A stretch of DNA of 64,000 nt, from assembly GCA_963779095.1 (NCBI GenBank), contig CAVZWU010000016.1:379904-443903 (forward strand), read 5' to 3'. Position numbers and translations under genes: made by a program. The first letter of the stretch is position 1; the number at the start of each line of letters is the position of its first letter. Of the stretch, positions 1 to 8,858 are shown piece by piece. The DNA comes from Roseiarcus sp963779095 (GTDB lineage: Bacteria; Pseudomonadota; Alphaproteobacteria; Rhizobiales; Beijerinckiaceae). The notes below the pieces were generated by a model. That model did not search any database and had not been told where the DNA came from. It saw only the letters and a program-made list of their open reading frames with translations.

Positions 1-1
1 C

Positions 2-1345
2 GTCAGGGCCCGGTACGTGGTCGGCTGCGACGGCGCGCGCAGCGCGGTGCGAACGTCGCTTGGGCGCGCGCTGCAGGGGGATTCGGCCAATCAGGCCTGG
101 GGCGTCATGGACGTGCTGGCGATCACCGACTTCCCCGACGTCCGCTTCAAGTCGGCGATCCAGTCGGCCAGCGAAGGCAACGCTCTCATCATTCCGCGCG
201 AAGGCGGATATCTCTTCCGCATCTATATCGAGCTGGACAAGCTCAGCGCCGACGAGAGGGTCTCGCGCCTCAAGATCACGAGCGATCATCTGGTCGCGGC
301 GGCGCAACGCATTCTCCGTCCCTATACGCTGGACGTGAAGGAGATCGCGTGGTGGTCGGTCTATGAGATCGGCCAGCGGCTCTGCGACAAGTTCGACGAC
401 CTGGCGGAGGACACGCCGCAAGAACGCCTCCCGCGGGTGTTCATCGCCGGCGACGCCTGCCATACCCACAGCCCGAAGGCCGGGCAGGGCATGAACGTCT
501 CGATGCAGGACGCGTTCAATCTGGGATGGAAACTTGCGGCCGTCCTCCTGGGGCGCGCTCGGCCGCAAATTCTGCGCACCTACTCGAGCGAGCGCCAGGC
601 CGTCGCCCAGGAGCTGATCGACTTCGACCGCAAGTGGTCGAGAATGTTCAGCGCTCCGCCGAAAGACGCCTCCAGGTCTGACAGCGAAGGGGTCGATCCG
701 GCGGAGTTCCAGACTTATTTCATGCAGCAGGCGCGCTTCACAGCCGGAACGGCCACCTGCTATCGCCCGTCGATGCTGACCGGGAAGCCGACCTGGCGGC
801 GCCTTGCCGAAGGGTTCACGATCGGCATGCGCTTTCATTCCGCGCCGGTCATTCGCCTCGCTGACGCCAAGCCGGTTCAACTCGGGCATGTCGTCAAGGC
901 GGACGGTCGCTTCCGGCTCTTCGCTTTCGCCGACCCGGAGGACCCCGCAAGCCCGTCCTCGCGGCTCGGAGCCCTGTGCGATTTTCTCGCCCGTTCCCCG
1001 CATTCCCCGGTGCGAAAACACACGCCGGCCGGCGCCGACATCGACTCCGTCATCGACGTCCGGGCGATCTTTCAGCAGGCTCACCGCGATCTCAAGCTCG
1101 ATTCCATGCCCGCCTTCCTCATGCCGAGGAAGGGTCGCTACGGGCTCGTGGACTATGAGAAAATATTCTGCCCGGACCCGAAGAGCGGCGGCGACATCTT
1201 CGATCTGCGGGGCGTTAATCGGAGAGATGGCTGCGTCGTGGTCGTGCGGCCGGACCAGTATGTCGCCCATGTCCTGCCGCTCGACGGATATTCCGAGCTC
1301 GAAAGTTTTTTTGCAGGATTCATGGCGCCCCGCGGCGGCGAATGA
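2..1345 (+). CDS. FAD-dependent aromatic (phenol 2-monooxygenase-like) hydroxylase, 5' partial
   Basis: This is the C-terminal part of a group A flavoprotein monooxygenase, which hydroxylates phenolic rings using NAD(P)H and O2. The reading frame is already open at the window edge, so the N-terminal GxGxxG Rossmann motif is missing. The second nucleotide-binding motif (VVGCDGARS) lies at the very start. The FAD ribityl-binding motif (FIAGDACHTHSPKAGQGMN) follows, about 145 residues in. After it comes a roughly 180-residue C-terminal region that fits the thioredoxin-like dimerisation domain of phenol 2-monooxygenases. The C-terminal extension favours the phenol hydroxylase subgroup over the shorter PobA or salicylate hydroxylases. 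The substrate cannot be deduced. The next gene converges on it from the minus strand. Confidence 0.85.
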   Translation, partial: VRARYVVGCDGARSAVRTSLGRALQGDSANQAWGVMDVLAITDFPDVRFKSAIQSASEGNALIIPREGGYLFRIYIELDKLSADERVSRLKITSDHLVAAAQRILRPYTLDVKEIAWWSVYEIGQRLCDKFDDLAEDTPQERLPRVFIAGDACHTHSPKAGQGMNVSMQDAFNLGWKLAAVLLGRARPQILRTYSSERQAVAQELIDFDRKWSRMFSAPPKDASRSDSEGVDPAEFQTYFMQQARFTAGTATCYRPSMLTGKPTWRRLAEGFTIGMRFHSAPVIRLADAKPVQLGHVVKADGRFRLFAFADPEDPASPSSRLGALCDFLARSPHSPVRKHTPAGADIDSVIDVRAIFQQAHRDLKLDSMPAFLMPRKGRYGLVDYEKIFCPDPKSGGDIFDLRGVNRRDGCVVVVRPDQYVAHVLPLDGYSELESFFAGFMAPRGGE

Positions 1346-1415
1346 CCCGACGCCGCCAGCGCCTTTTCGTGAAAGGCTATGCTCGGCGCTCTCGAACGCG
1401 CGCCGGCAAGGCCCT

Positions 1416-2147
1416 TTACGCTGCCCACAGCCTCGCGGGCGCCTCGATTCCCTTGAGCTGATAGTCCTGCCCAGCGCTCTCCGGCAGGGCGGCAGCCGCC
1501 TTTTCGCGCACCGCGGCGGTCAGGAGAATTTGATCGGCCGCCGCGGCGCTCTGCGCGCGGGCGGCGACGTTCACCACCGTGCCGATCGCGGTCAGATCGT
1601 GGTGCGTGCGGCCAAACTCGCCAAAATTGACGCGGCCGGTGTCGAGGCCGATGCCGACCCCGATTGTGGCGGCGTCAGGCCCGAACGCCTGCGAAAGCGC
1701 CTCCCGCCGTGCGCGCCAAAGGTCCTGGATCTCACGCGCGGCCGCAACCGCCTGAGCGGCGTGGTCTTCGCGCCGCATGGGAAAATTGAAAATGGCCAGG
1801 ACCGCGTCGCCCATCGTCTTGTTGATGATGCCGTCGTGCTCCCAGATCGCCTCCCCGCAGACGTCGTAGAAGGCGTCGAGCAGGGTCGTGATCGCGCCGC
1901 TCGACTGCGACTGCGAAAGGCTGGTGTAGCCTCTCAGATCGGCAAACAGGATGGTCGCGTCGATCTCGATTTGTCGCGCCTTCATGACCCGCTCGAACAT
2001 CGTCTCGCAGATCGTGCAGGTGTTGGGGTTCATGCGGCTCGGGCGAATGCCAACAGCGCGGAATGGCATCGAGGCGACGCCGCGCAGGGGGACTGGAAGC
2101 TTCAGATTTTGCCAGCAGCCCTTGCAGAGGATCGGTTGCGACGCCAT
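1416..2147 (-). CDS. Class III adenylate/guanylate cyclase with N-terminal cysteine motifs
   Basis: The product is a soluble 243-residue nucleotide cyclase that should make cAMP or cGMP from the NTP. The catalytic domain covers about residues 60-240: the first metal-binding aspartate is in ILFADLRGYTSLS, the second in NKTMGDAVLAIF, and the transition-state Asn/Arg region is VVNVAARAQ. Ahead of it is a short N-terminal segment with two CxxC pairs (CKGC near residue 8 and CTIC near residue 44), which looks like a small metal-binding module and could be a sensor. No membrane segment is seen. It lies 74 bp downstream of the lpd gene on the same strand and may be read through from the bkd operon. 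Substrate specificity is not assignable by eye. Confidence 0.85.
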   Translation of the reverse strand: MASQPILCKGCWQNLKLPVPLRGVASMPFRAVGIRPSRMNPNTCTICETMFERVMKARQIEIDATILFADLRGYTSLSQSQSSGAITTLLDAFYDVCGEAIWEHDGIINKTMGDAVLAIFNFPMRREDHAAQAVAAAREIQDLWRARREALSQAFGPDAATIGVGIGLDTGRVNFGEFGRTHHDLTAIGTVVNVAARAQSAAAADQILLTAAVREKAAAALPESAGQDYQLKGIEAPARLWAA

Positions 2148-2220
2148 CGGGTGGCTTTCCTCGGAGTTGGGAGCGCGCTGTTTAGCACCAGGCGGGCGAG
2201 TGTCAACCAGGCGCAGCCTG

Positions 2221-3609
2221 TCAAATATGCAGGGGGTGGCCGAGCGCTGCGAGCGCCGACTCGTGGAAGGCTTCGCTCAGCGTCGGATGCGCGTGGATGG
2301 TGAGTGCAATGTCTTCGAGGCGCGCGCCCATTTCCAGCGCGAGCGAAAAGGCGGCCGAGAGTTCCGAGACACCGGTGCCGACAGCGTGGATTCCGAGCAC
2401 GACATGATTGTCGGCGCGCGCAACGATCCGCACGAAGCCCTCGTCGTCCTGCAGCGTCATGGCGCGGCCGTTGGCGCGGAACGGAAAATGGCCGACGCGG
2501 ATTTCGCCATGAGCGGCCTTGGCGGCCTCGGGCGAGAGCCCCACGGCGACGATCTCCGGGTCGGTGAAGCAGATCGCTGGGATAGCGACGCGGTCGAAGG
2601 CGCGCTTCTGGCCGGCGATGATCTCGGCGACCATCTCGCCTTGCGCCATGGCGCGATGGGCGAGCATCGGCTCGCCGGTCAAGTCGCCAATCGCCCAGAC
2701 GTCGCGCATCGAGGTCGCGCAGGTCGCGTCGACGCGCACGAACGGCCCCCTCATCGTCAGATCAAGCGTCTCGAGGCCGAAGCCGCTCGTGCGCGCGCGC
2801 CGGCCGACCGCGACCAGCGCCTTGTCAGCGGGAACCGCGCGTTCCTTGCCGTCCGCGCCCATGACGTTGAGGACGCCGTCAGCGTAAGCAATCGCCCCCG
2901 CGCCGACCAGCGTTTCGACGCCAAGATCGGCGAGGCGCCGCACGACCGGCTGCGTCAGTTCCGCATCGTAAACCGGCAGAATCTTGGGGAGCGCCTCGAC
3001 GATCGTCACCCTGGCGCCGAACTTGGCGAAAGCCATGCCAAGCTCCATGCCGATATAGCCGGCGCCGACCACGGCGAGCGATTTGGGAACCTCGGTCAGC
3101 GCGAGCGCATCGGTCGATGAGAGAATGTCGCCGCCGAACGGGAGCGCAGGCAATTCCACCGGCTCCGACCCCGTCGCAAGGACGAGATGTTCGGCTGCGA
3201 TTCGGCTCTCGCCGGTGTCTGCGCGCACAGTAGCGGCCTTGCCGTCGACGATGGTCGCCGTGCCGAGGAGCGTGCGCACCTTGGCCTTCTTCAGAAGCGC
3301 GCCGACGCCGCCCGTGAGCCTTGTGACGATTCCATCCTTCCAGGCGATGGTGCGCGCGAAATCGAGCTTCGGCGTCGCGACTGAGAGCCCGATCGCGTTC
3401 AGCGCCCGCGGATCAATGAGGCCGTGCGCTGCGCCGGCCGCGTGGATCAGCGCCTTCGAGGGAATGCAGCCGACATTGAGGCAGGTCCCGCCGAGCCGGT
3501 CGGCTTCGACCAGAATCGTGTCGAGGCCGAGCTGGCCGGCGCGGATCGCCGCGACATAGCCGCCCGGCCCGCCGCCGATGACGAGAACCTTGCAGCGAAG
3601 CTCGTTCAT
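2221..3609 (-). CDS. lpdA: Dihydrolipoyl dehydrogenase (E3 of 2-oxoacid dehydrogenase complex)
   Basis: This 462-residue flavoprotein disulfide reductase re-oxidises dihydrolipoamide on E2 and reduces NAD+. The FAD-binding GGGPGGYVAAIRAGQ motif is at the N-terminus. The redox-active disulfide is in GGTCLNVGCIPSKA. The NAD-binding VVGAGYIGMELG is near residue 180, and the second FAD motif AIGDLTGEPMLAH is near residue 310. The C-terminal His-Glu pair is in HAHPTLSEAFHE. Length is normal for the family. It is the last gene of the bkd operon, starting 1 base after the E2 stop codon, which implies translational coupling and dedicated use in this complex (LpdV type). The genome probably has other E3 copies, so the symbol is generic. 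Confidence 0.95.
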   Translation of the reverse strand: MNELRCKVLVIGGGPGGYVAAIRAGQLGLDTILVEADRLGGTCLNVGCIPSKALIHAAGAAHGLIDPRALNAIGLSVATPKLDFARTIAWKDGIVTRLTGGVGALLKKAKVRTLLGTATIVDGKAATVRADTGESRIAAEHLVLATGSEPVELPALPFGGDILSSTDALALTEVPKSLAVVGAGYIGMELGMAFAKFGARVTIVEALPKILPVYDAELTQPVVRRLADLGVETLVGAGAIAYADGVLNVMGADGKERAVPADKALVAVGRRARTSGFGLETLDLTMRGPFVRVDATCATSMRDVWAIGDLTGEPMLAHRAMAQGEMVAEIIAGQKRAFDRVAIPAICFTDPEIVAVGLSPEAAKAAHGEIRVGHFPFRANGRAMTLQDDEGFVRIVARADNHVVLGIHAVGTGVSELSAAFSLALEMGARLEDIALTIHAHPTLSEAFHESALAALGHPLHI

Positions 3610-3610
3610 A

Positions 3611-4918
3611 TCAATCCTCGATGAACAGCGCCGCCGGGGTCTCGATCAGCGCCCGCGCCCGCTGGATGAAGGTCGCGGCGTCATAGCCGTCGACGACGCG
3701 ATGATCGAATGACGACGACAGGTTCATCACTTTGCGTGGAGCGAAGGCGCCGTCGCGCCACACGGGCTTCACGACGATCTTGTTGACGCCGACGATCGCC
3801 ACTTCCGGCCGGTTGACGATCGGCGTCGAGGCGATCCCGCCGAGCGGCCCAAGCGAGGTGAGCGTGATCGTCGAGCCCGACAGCTCCTCGCGCGCCGCGA
3901 CGCCAACGCGCGCCGCCTCGCTCACCCGCCGCATTTCGCGCGCGCACGGATAGAGGCCCAGCGTCTCGGCGTGGCGCACCACCGGAACCATGAGGCCGTT
4001 CGGCGTCTGCGTCGCCACGCCAAGGTGCACGGCGCCGAAGCGGGTGATGACATCGTTGTCGTCGTCGTAGTGGGCGTTCACCTGCGGAAACTCGGCGACC
4101 GCTTTCACGATGGTCAGCATGAGGAAGGGCAGAAGGGTGAGCTTGGGCCGTTCTTCAGTGGAGCGGGCGTTGAGCGAAGCGCGCAATTCCTCGAGCGCGG
4201 TGACGTCGACTTCCTCGACATAGGAGAAATGCGCGACCCGGCGCGCGGACTCGGCCATGTTCTCGGCGATGCGGCGGCGCATGCCGACAACCTTGATCGT
4301 CTCGACCGCCTGGTTGGGCGCACGGCCTCCCTGTTGCGGCGCGGCCTCGGGCGGACGGGCGATAGTGGCGTCGAGATCCTGGTGCGTGATGCGCCCCGCG
4401 GGGCCGGAGCCACGCACGAATCTCAGATCGACACCGGCCTCGCGTGCTTTCAGGCGCACGGAGGGCGAGGCGAGGGGCTTTTCACCGGGAGGACGCGGCG
4501 CGCCCGTGTGCAGGGCGGGCGGGGGCGGCGCCCTTCGAGACGCCTGCTGCGCACGCTCCTCAGGGCGAGACTCTGCCGGCTTGGGCTCGACGGGCTCAGG
4601 TTTGAGGCGCGCCGGCGTCGGCTCGACCTGCTGCGAGCGCGATTTTGGCGCCGCGGGGAGAAGCGAATCGGGAAGGCCCGGCGCGTCGATGCGGATCAGC
4701 TCGGCGCCGACCGCCAGCACGTCGCCGACCGCGCCGCCGAGCGCAAGCACGCTACCCGCCACGGGAGTCGCAATGTCGACCGTCGCCTTGTCGGTCATCA
4801 CCGCAGCGACGACCTGATCCTCCTTGACGAGATCGCCGATCTTCACATGCCATTCGACGATCTCGGCTTCCGCCACCCCTTCGCCAACGTCGGGCATCTT
4901 GATCGAGCGCACGCCCAT
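3611..4918 (-). CDS. bkdB: Branched-chain 2-oxoacid dehydrogenase E2 (dihydrolipoamide acyltransferase)
   Basis: This is the acyltransferase core of the branched-chain 2-oxoacid dehydrogenase complex (435 residues). It has one N-terminal lipoyl domain with the lipoylated lysine in MTDKATVDI (residue about 43), then a long Pro/Ala/Glu-rich linker. A peripheral subunit-binding domain follows (ASPSVRLKAREAGVDL), and the catalytic domain ends in the active-site motif FDHRVVDGYDAA. The start at MGVRSIKMPDVGEG is chosen because it opens the lipoyl domain and overlaps the E1 beta stop by one base (TGATG). The open frame runs further upstream only as a shadow of E1 beta. A single lipoyl domain is usual for BkdB and for many alphaproteobacterial E2s. 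Confidence 0.93.
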   Translation of the reverse strand: MGVRSIKMPDVGEGVAEAEIVEWHVKIGDLVKEDQVVAAVMTDKATVDIATPVAGSVLALGGAVGDVLAVGAELIRIDAPGLPDSLLPAAPKSRSQQVEPTPARLKPEPVEPKPAESRPEERAQQASRRAPPPPALHTGAPRPPGEKPLASPSVRLKAREAGVDLRFVRGSGPAGRITHQDLDATIARPPEAAPQQGGRAPNQAVETIKVVGMRRRIAENMAESARRVAHFSYVEEVDVTALEELRASLNARSTEERPKLTLLPFLMLTIVKAVAEFPQVNAHYDDDNDVITRFGAVHLGVATQTPNGLMVPVVRHAETLGLYPCAREMRRVSEAARVGVAAREELSGSTITLTSLGPLGGIASTPIVNRPEVAIVGVNKIVVKPVWRDGAFAPRKVMNLSSSFDHRVVDGYDAATFIQRARALIETPAALFIED

Positions 4919-5934
4919 CACGAAGCCTCCATGGCCTTCAAGAGCGCGCGCCCGACGCGCGCTGGCCCGGGGAAATAGTCCCATTCCTCCGCATGCGGAT
5001 AGGGCGTGTCCCAGCCGGCGACACGCAGGACCGGCGCCTCGAGCGCATAGAAGCAGCGCTCCGCCACCTGTGCGGCGAGTTCGGCGCCGAAGCCCGAGGT
5101 CAGCGTCGCCTCGTGCACGATGACGCAGCGGCCGGTCTTGTTCACCGACGCCTCGATGGCGTCGATGTCGAGCGGCAGCAGCGTGCGCAGATCGATGATC
5201 TCCGCGTCGATCCCGGTCTCCTCGGCCGCCGCCTCCGAAACATGAACCATCGTGCCATAGCAGAGGACGGTTACGCCCTTGCCCTCGCGCCGGACCGCAG
5301 CCTTGCCGAGCGGCACGATGTAACGCCCCGCCGGCGCCTCGCTTAAGGGGTGCTTCGCCCAAGGAACGACGGGCTGGTCGGGATGGCCTGCGAACGGACC
5401 ATTGTAGAGGCGCTTGGGCTCGAGAAAGATGACCGGATCGTCGTCCTCGATGGAGGCGATCAGAAGCCCCTTGGCGTCATAAGGGTTGGACGGAATCACG
5501 GTCTTGAGGCCGGAGACGTGGGTGAACAAAGCCTCGGGACTCTGGCTGTGCGTCTGCCCGCCATAGATGCCGCCGCCGACCGGCATGCGGAGCACGATCG
5601 GAGCGAAAAACTCGCCGCCCGAGCGATAGCGTAAGCGGGCGGCCTCGGACACGATCTGATCGTAGCCGGGATAGACATAGTCGGCGAACTGGATCTCGGC
5701 GACCGCCCGAAGCCCATAGGCGCCCATGCCGATCGCGACGCCGACGATTCCCGATTCGTTGATCGGCGCGTCGAAGCAACGCGACTTGCCATATTTGCGC
5801 TGGAGCCCATCGGTGCAGCGGAACACGCCGCCGAAATAGCCGACGTCCTCGCCGAACACGACCACGCGCTCGTCCTCGGCCATCTTGCAATCCATGGCGT
5901 CGCGGATCGCCTCGACCATCGACATGCGCGGCAT
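4918..5934 (-). CDS. bkdA2: 2-oxoisovalerate dehydrogenase E1 subunit beta
   Basis: This is the beta subunit of the thiamine-diphosphate-dependent E1 heterotetramer that decarboxylates branched-chain 2-oxoacids from Val, Leu and Ile breakdown. It has 338 residues, the usual E1 beta length. Family landmarks are the N-terminal MVEAIRDAMDCKM and FGEDVGYFGGVFRCTDGL, FADYVYPGYDQIVSEAARLRY, the central GGQTHSQSPEALF, and the C-terminal transketolase domain with VIVHEATLTSGFGAELAA. The start MPRMSMVEAIRD fits homologous N-termini; the open frame continues about 100 bases upstream into the E1 alpha region, which is rejected. It starts 4 bases after the E1 alpha stop. Confidence 0.93.
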   Translation of the reverse strand: MPRMSMVEAIRDAMDCKMAEDERVVVFGEDVGYFGGVFRCTDGLQRKYGKSRCFDAPINESGIVGVAIGMGAYGLRAVAEIQFADYVYPGYDQIVSEAARLRYRSGGEFFAPIVLRMPVGGGIYGGQTHSQSPEALFTHVSGLKTVIPSNPYDAKGLLIASIEDDDPVIFLEPKRLYNGPFAGHPDQPVVPWAKHPLSEAPAGRYIVPLGKAAVRREGKGVTVLCYGTMVHVSEAAAEETGIDAEIIDLRTLLPLDIDAIEASVNKTGRCVIVHEATLTSGFGAELAAQVAERCFYALEAPVLRVAGWDTPYPHAEEWDYFPGPARVGRALLKAMEAS

Positions 5935-5938
5935 GGCG

Positions 5939-7171
5939 CTAGACTCCGAGTTGCTGGCGCTGCTCGCGCAGATGGCGCGGCATCTCCTTGTAGACCTGCT
6001 CGAACATCGTCGCCGCGCTCGGCTTCGGCCCGTCATGCAGCGTGCCGTGGCTCTCCGCTTCCTTGGCGGCGTCGAGAATCTCGGCGTCGACCTCGGCCTG
6101 CATCTGCTTATGACGCTCCTCGCTCCACGCCCCGATGCGGATGAGGTGGGTTTTGAGCCGCTCGACTGGATCGCCCAATGGCCACGCGGACCATTCGTCC
6201 TTGGGGCGATATTTCGACGGATCGTCCGAGGTCGAGTGTGCGCCGGCGCGGTAGGTCACCCATTCGATCAGCGTCGGGCCCAGATTGGCGCGCGCGCGCT
6301 CGACCGCCCATAGAGACGCGGCATGGACCGCAAGATAGTCGTTGCCGTCGACGCGCAGCGAGGGAATGCCGAAGCCATGGGCGCGCGCCGCGAATTTGGC
6401 GCTCTCGCCGCCCGCGATGCCCTGATAGGAGGAGATCGCCCACTGGTTGTTGACCACGTTGAGAATGACCGGGGGGCGGTAGACGGAGGCGAACACCAGC
6501 GCCGAGTGGAAATCGCTCTCCGCCGTCGCGCCTTCGCCGATCCAGCCCGAGGCGATGCGGGTGTCGCCGGAAATCGCCGAGGCCATCGCCCAGCCGACCG
6601 CGTGGGGATATTGTGTGCCGAGATTGCCCGAGACGGTGAAGAACCCGGCCTTTTTGAACGAATAGAGCCCGGGAAGCTGGCGGCCGTTCAGATGATCCTT
6701 CTCGTTGGAGAAGATCTCGCACATCATTTCGACGATCGGCCAGCCGAGCGCGATGAGCAGGCCTTGCTGGCGGTAAGTCGGAAAGCACATGTCGCCCTCG
6801 GCAAGCGCCTTGCGATGGGCGGTCGCGATCGCCTCCTCGCCGAGGCAGGTGATGTAGAACGACGTCTTGCCCTGGCGCTGCGAGAGCAGCATGCGCGCGT
6901 CGAAGGCGCGGGTCAGCATCATGTGGCGCAGACCCTCGCGCTTTTCTTCGGCGTTGAGCGACCCCGCCCACTCGCCGACCGCTTCGCCGTTGTCGTCGAG
7001 CGCGCGGATCATCGTATAGGCGAAATCGCGGATGTCGGACGGGCTGACGTCGATTGGCGGACGGGAAACCTCGCCCGCCTTGGCGACGCCGACATGGCTG
7101 AAATCGGGCCGAGCGCCCGGGCGCACGGTCGGCTCGGGCACGTGCAGCGAAAGGCGGGCGGCGCTGGTCAT
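5939..7171 (-). CDS. bkdA1: 2-oxoisovalerate dehydrogenase E1 subunit alpha
   Basis: This is the alpha subunit of branched-chain 2-oxoacid decarboxylase (410 residues, matching the roughly 410-residue BkdA1 type rather than the shorter pyruvate E1 alpha). The ThDP/Mg-binding motif runs from the acidic GWIGEGATAESDFHSAL to the Asn pair in NVVNNQWAIS. The phosphorylation-loop-like region YRAGAHSTSDDPSKYRP is conserved. It is the first gene of a four-gene minus-strand operon (E1 alpha, E1 beta, E2, E3). A GGAGA ribosome-binding sequence lies about 7 bases before the ATG. The start is 120 bp from the divergent tRNA-Leu promoter, so the operon promoter must lie in that gap. No BkdR-type regulator gene is adjacent. 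Confidence 0.94.
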   Translation of the reverse strand: MTSAARLSLHVPEPTVRPGARPDFSHVGVAKAGEVSRPPIDVSPSDIRDFAYTMIRALDDNGEAVGEWAGSLNAEEKREGLRHMMLTRAFDARMLLSQRQGKTSFYITCLGEEAIATAHRKALAEGDMCFPTYRQQGLLIALGWPIVEMMCEIFSNEKDHLNGRQLPGLYSFKKAGFFTVSGNLGTQYPHAVGWAMASAISGDTRIASGWIGEGATAESDFHSALVFASVYRPPVILNVVNNQWAISSYQGIAGGESAKFAARAHGFGIPSLRVDGNDYLAVHAASLWAVERARANLGPTLIEWVTYRAGAHSTSDDPSKYRPKDEWSAWPLGDPVERLKTHLIRIGAWSEERHKQMQAEVDAEILDAAKEAESHGTLHDGPKPSAATMFEQVYKEMPRHLREQRQQLGV

Positions 7172-7291
7172 TGACGGTTCTCCGGCGGCGCGTTTCGGCG
7201 GCGCCCGATGCTGATTGCGAATGATTTTAGCGCCGGGCGGGCGCCATTGTCATGCGGGCGGGGAGAAGGGCAGGCCGGCGCGGCGGCGCCG

Positions 7292-7320
7292 TTGACAGCG
7301 GCCCGCCCGCGCTCTTAAGA
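7292..7320 (+). promoter_or_regulatory. Sigma-70-type promoter of tRNA-Leu
   Basis: A consensus -35 box TTGACA (7292-7297) is followed by a 17-base spacer and a -10-like TTAAGA (7315-7320). The -10 ends 11 bases before the mature tRNA 5' end, the expected geometry for a tRNA promoter. Confidence 0.75.
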
Positions 7321-7331
7321 AGCGGGCCCGT

Positions 7332-7416
7332 GCCCAGGTGGCGGAATTGGTAGACGCACTGGTTTCAGGTACCAGCGGTGCAAGCCGTGAAGGTTCGAGT
7401 CCTTTCCTGGGCACCA
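7332..7416 (+). tRNA. tRNA-Leu (anticodon CAG)
   Basis: This is an 85-base cloverleaf with encoded CCA. The acceptor stem pairs GCCCAGG with CCTGGGC. The anticodon stem pairs CTGGT with ACCAG around a loop with CAG at the anticodon positions. There is a long class II variable arm, and the T-loop is GGTTCGAGTCC. CAG reads CUG leucine codons. The 3' end is the integration site of the island that follows, and the gene remains complete after integration. Confidence 0.96.
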
Positions 7417-7465
7417 TCTTGGCGTTTCAAGACGTTCAAGTTTGTCCAAAAACCTCCCACAATCA
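7395..7465 (+). repeat. attL (tRNA-Leu 3' end and flank)
   Basis: The T-arm and acceptor end of tRNA-Leu plus about 50 bases downstream align with 17001-17070. Shared blocks include CCTTTCCT, GCACCA, AACGT/GACGTTC and GTCCAAAA. The match is clear but imperfect, so the exact crossover is uncertain. It most likely lies in the CCTTTCCT-GCACCA portion. Confidence 0.65.
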
Positions 7466-7529
7466 ACAACTTATGGTCTGGAAAGCGTCGAAGTCGGTCT
7501 GGCGGCGTCCGTTTGCGTCCAGCAAATTT

Positions 7530-7549
7530 GTTGGTAGATTCGTTGGTAT
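7530..7549 (+). promoter_or_regulatory. Putative integrase arm-type site, left
   Basis: The site is a direct pair of GTTGGTA motifs, GTTGGTAGATTCGTTGGTAT, immediately before the integrase gene. A near-identical copy (18 of 20 bases) lies just inside the right end at 16926-16945. Paired short repeats inside both ends are typical integrase or excisionase binding sites. An inverted TTGGTATC motif follows at about 7570. Confidence 0.6.
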
Positions 7550-7579
7550 GCGGCATCCACGCCGCGCGGTGATACCAAC

Positions 7580-8842
7580 ATGGCCCTTACCGATCTCGCC
7601 ATAAAGCGCGCTCTCCCCGGCGCGAAAATTGTGAAGCTTTCGGACGGCGGCGGGCTGCAATTGTGGATCACTCCCGATGGCGCAAAACGTTGGCGCATCG
7701 CCTATCGCTTTTGCGGGTCGCAAAAGACCCTCGCGGTGGGCGTCTATCCCGATATTGGTTTGAAAGACGCCCGTAACGCGCGCGAAGCCGCTCGCAAGAT
7801 ATTGGCGCAAGGACAAGACCCCTTGCAGGTCAAGAGGGCGACCAAGGCCGCGAAAGCAGAGGCCGGCGCGAACAGCTTCGCCGCCGTCGCGGGTGAGTTG
7901 GCGGAAAAGAAGCGCCGCGACGGTAAAGCGGCGTCCACACTTCGCAAATTTGACTGGTTCATGACCTTCGCCTTTCCGGCGTTGGGGTCGCGACCGATCG
8001 GCGGGATTTCAGCGCGCGACGTCCTCGCGGTTCTCAAAGACGTCGAGGCGCGCGGCACGCACGAAACCGCCCGCAAGCTGCGAACCGCGATTGGCGACGT
8101 ATTCCGATTCGCGATCGCCACTGCGCGCGCCGATAATGACCCGACCATAGCGTTACGCGGTGCGTTGGTGATGCCGACGGTCACGCCGCGCGCCGCCATC
8201 GTCGCACCGAAAGCGTTCGGTGGGCTGCTGCGCGCGATTGAAGACTACGAAGGCACTCTCGAAACACGCGCCGCCCTGGAAGTTCTCGCGCTCACCTTTG
8301 TGCGCCCCGGCGAATTGCGCGCGGCCAAGTGGGCCGAATTCGACCTCGACGCCGCAGTCTGGGAAATCCCCGCCACTCGCATGAAAATGCGCAAGCCGCA
8401 CCGCGTTCCGCTGGCACCGCGCGTGGTGGCAATCCTCAGAGGGCTTCGGAAACTGACCGGACGAGGCCAGTTCCTTTTCCCGTCTGTGCGGACGATCGCG
8501 CGCTGCATGTCGGAGAATACCTTGAACGCCGCCCTGCGCCGGATGGGCTTCACGAATGAGGACATGACGAGCCACGGCTTCCGCGCGTCGGCCTCGTCGA
8601 TGTTGAATGAATGCGGCCTTTGGAACGCCGACGCCATCGAGCGGCAACTAGCGCATGTCGACGGCGATAGCGTCCGTCGAGCGTATGCGCGCGCCGAATT
8701 TTGGGACGAGCGCGTTCGCATGATGTCTTGGTGGGCAGATCGATGCGAGGAATTGAAGCGAGGCGGGCAAATAATACCGCTTGTCCGAGTCGGTTCAAGG
8801 GATCGAAGGAATCGAAAGGACAAAACGCCACGTTCTTGTTGA
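7580..8842 (+). CDS. Site-specific tyrosine integrase (P4/DUF4102 type)
   Basis: This 420-residue integrase catalyses integration and excision at the tRNA 3' end. It has the N-terminal DUF4102 arm-binding domain (SDGGGLQLWITPDGAKRW), a central SAM-like core-binding domain, and a catalytic domain. The first Arg is in FVRPGELRAAKW, the HxxR box in TSHGFRASA, and the second His in LAHVDGDSVRRAYAR. The nucleophilic Tyr is the one in RRAYARAEFWDER. The frame looks intact, so the island may still be mobilisable. It begins 163 bp from the tRNA end, the normal arrangement for this integrase class. Confidence 0.93.
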   Translation: MALTDLAIKRALPGAKIVKLSDGGGLQLWITPDGAKRWRIAYRFCGSQKTLAVGVYPDIGLKDARNAREAARKILAQGQDPLQVKRATKAAKAEAGANSFAAVAGELAEKKRRDGKAASTLRKFDWFMTFAFPALGSRPIGGISARDVLAVLKDVEARGTHETARKLRTAIGDVFRFAIATARADNDPTIALRGALVMPTVTPRAAIVAPKAFGGLLRAIEDYEGTLETRAALEVLALTFVRPGELRAAKWAEFDLDAAVWEIPATRMKMRKPHRVPLAPRVVAILRGLRKLTGRGQFLFPSVRTIARCMSENTLNAALRRMGFTNEDMTSHGFRASASSMLNECGLWNADAIERQLAHVDGDSVRRAYARAEFWDERVRMMSWWADRCEELKRGGQIIPLVRVGSRDRRNRKDKTPRSC

Positions 8843-8858
8843 ACGGTGCCGATACGAG

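Noticed and set aside
804..3120. Long plus-strand open frames covering the cyclase and lpd region
   Set aside because: Shadows of the minus-strand cyclase and dihydrolipoyl dehydrogenase, which show all catalytic motifs.
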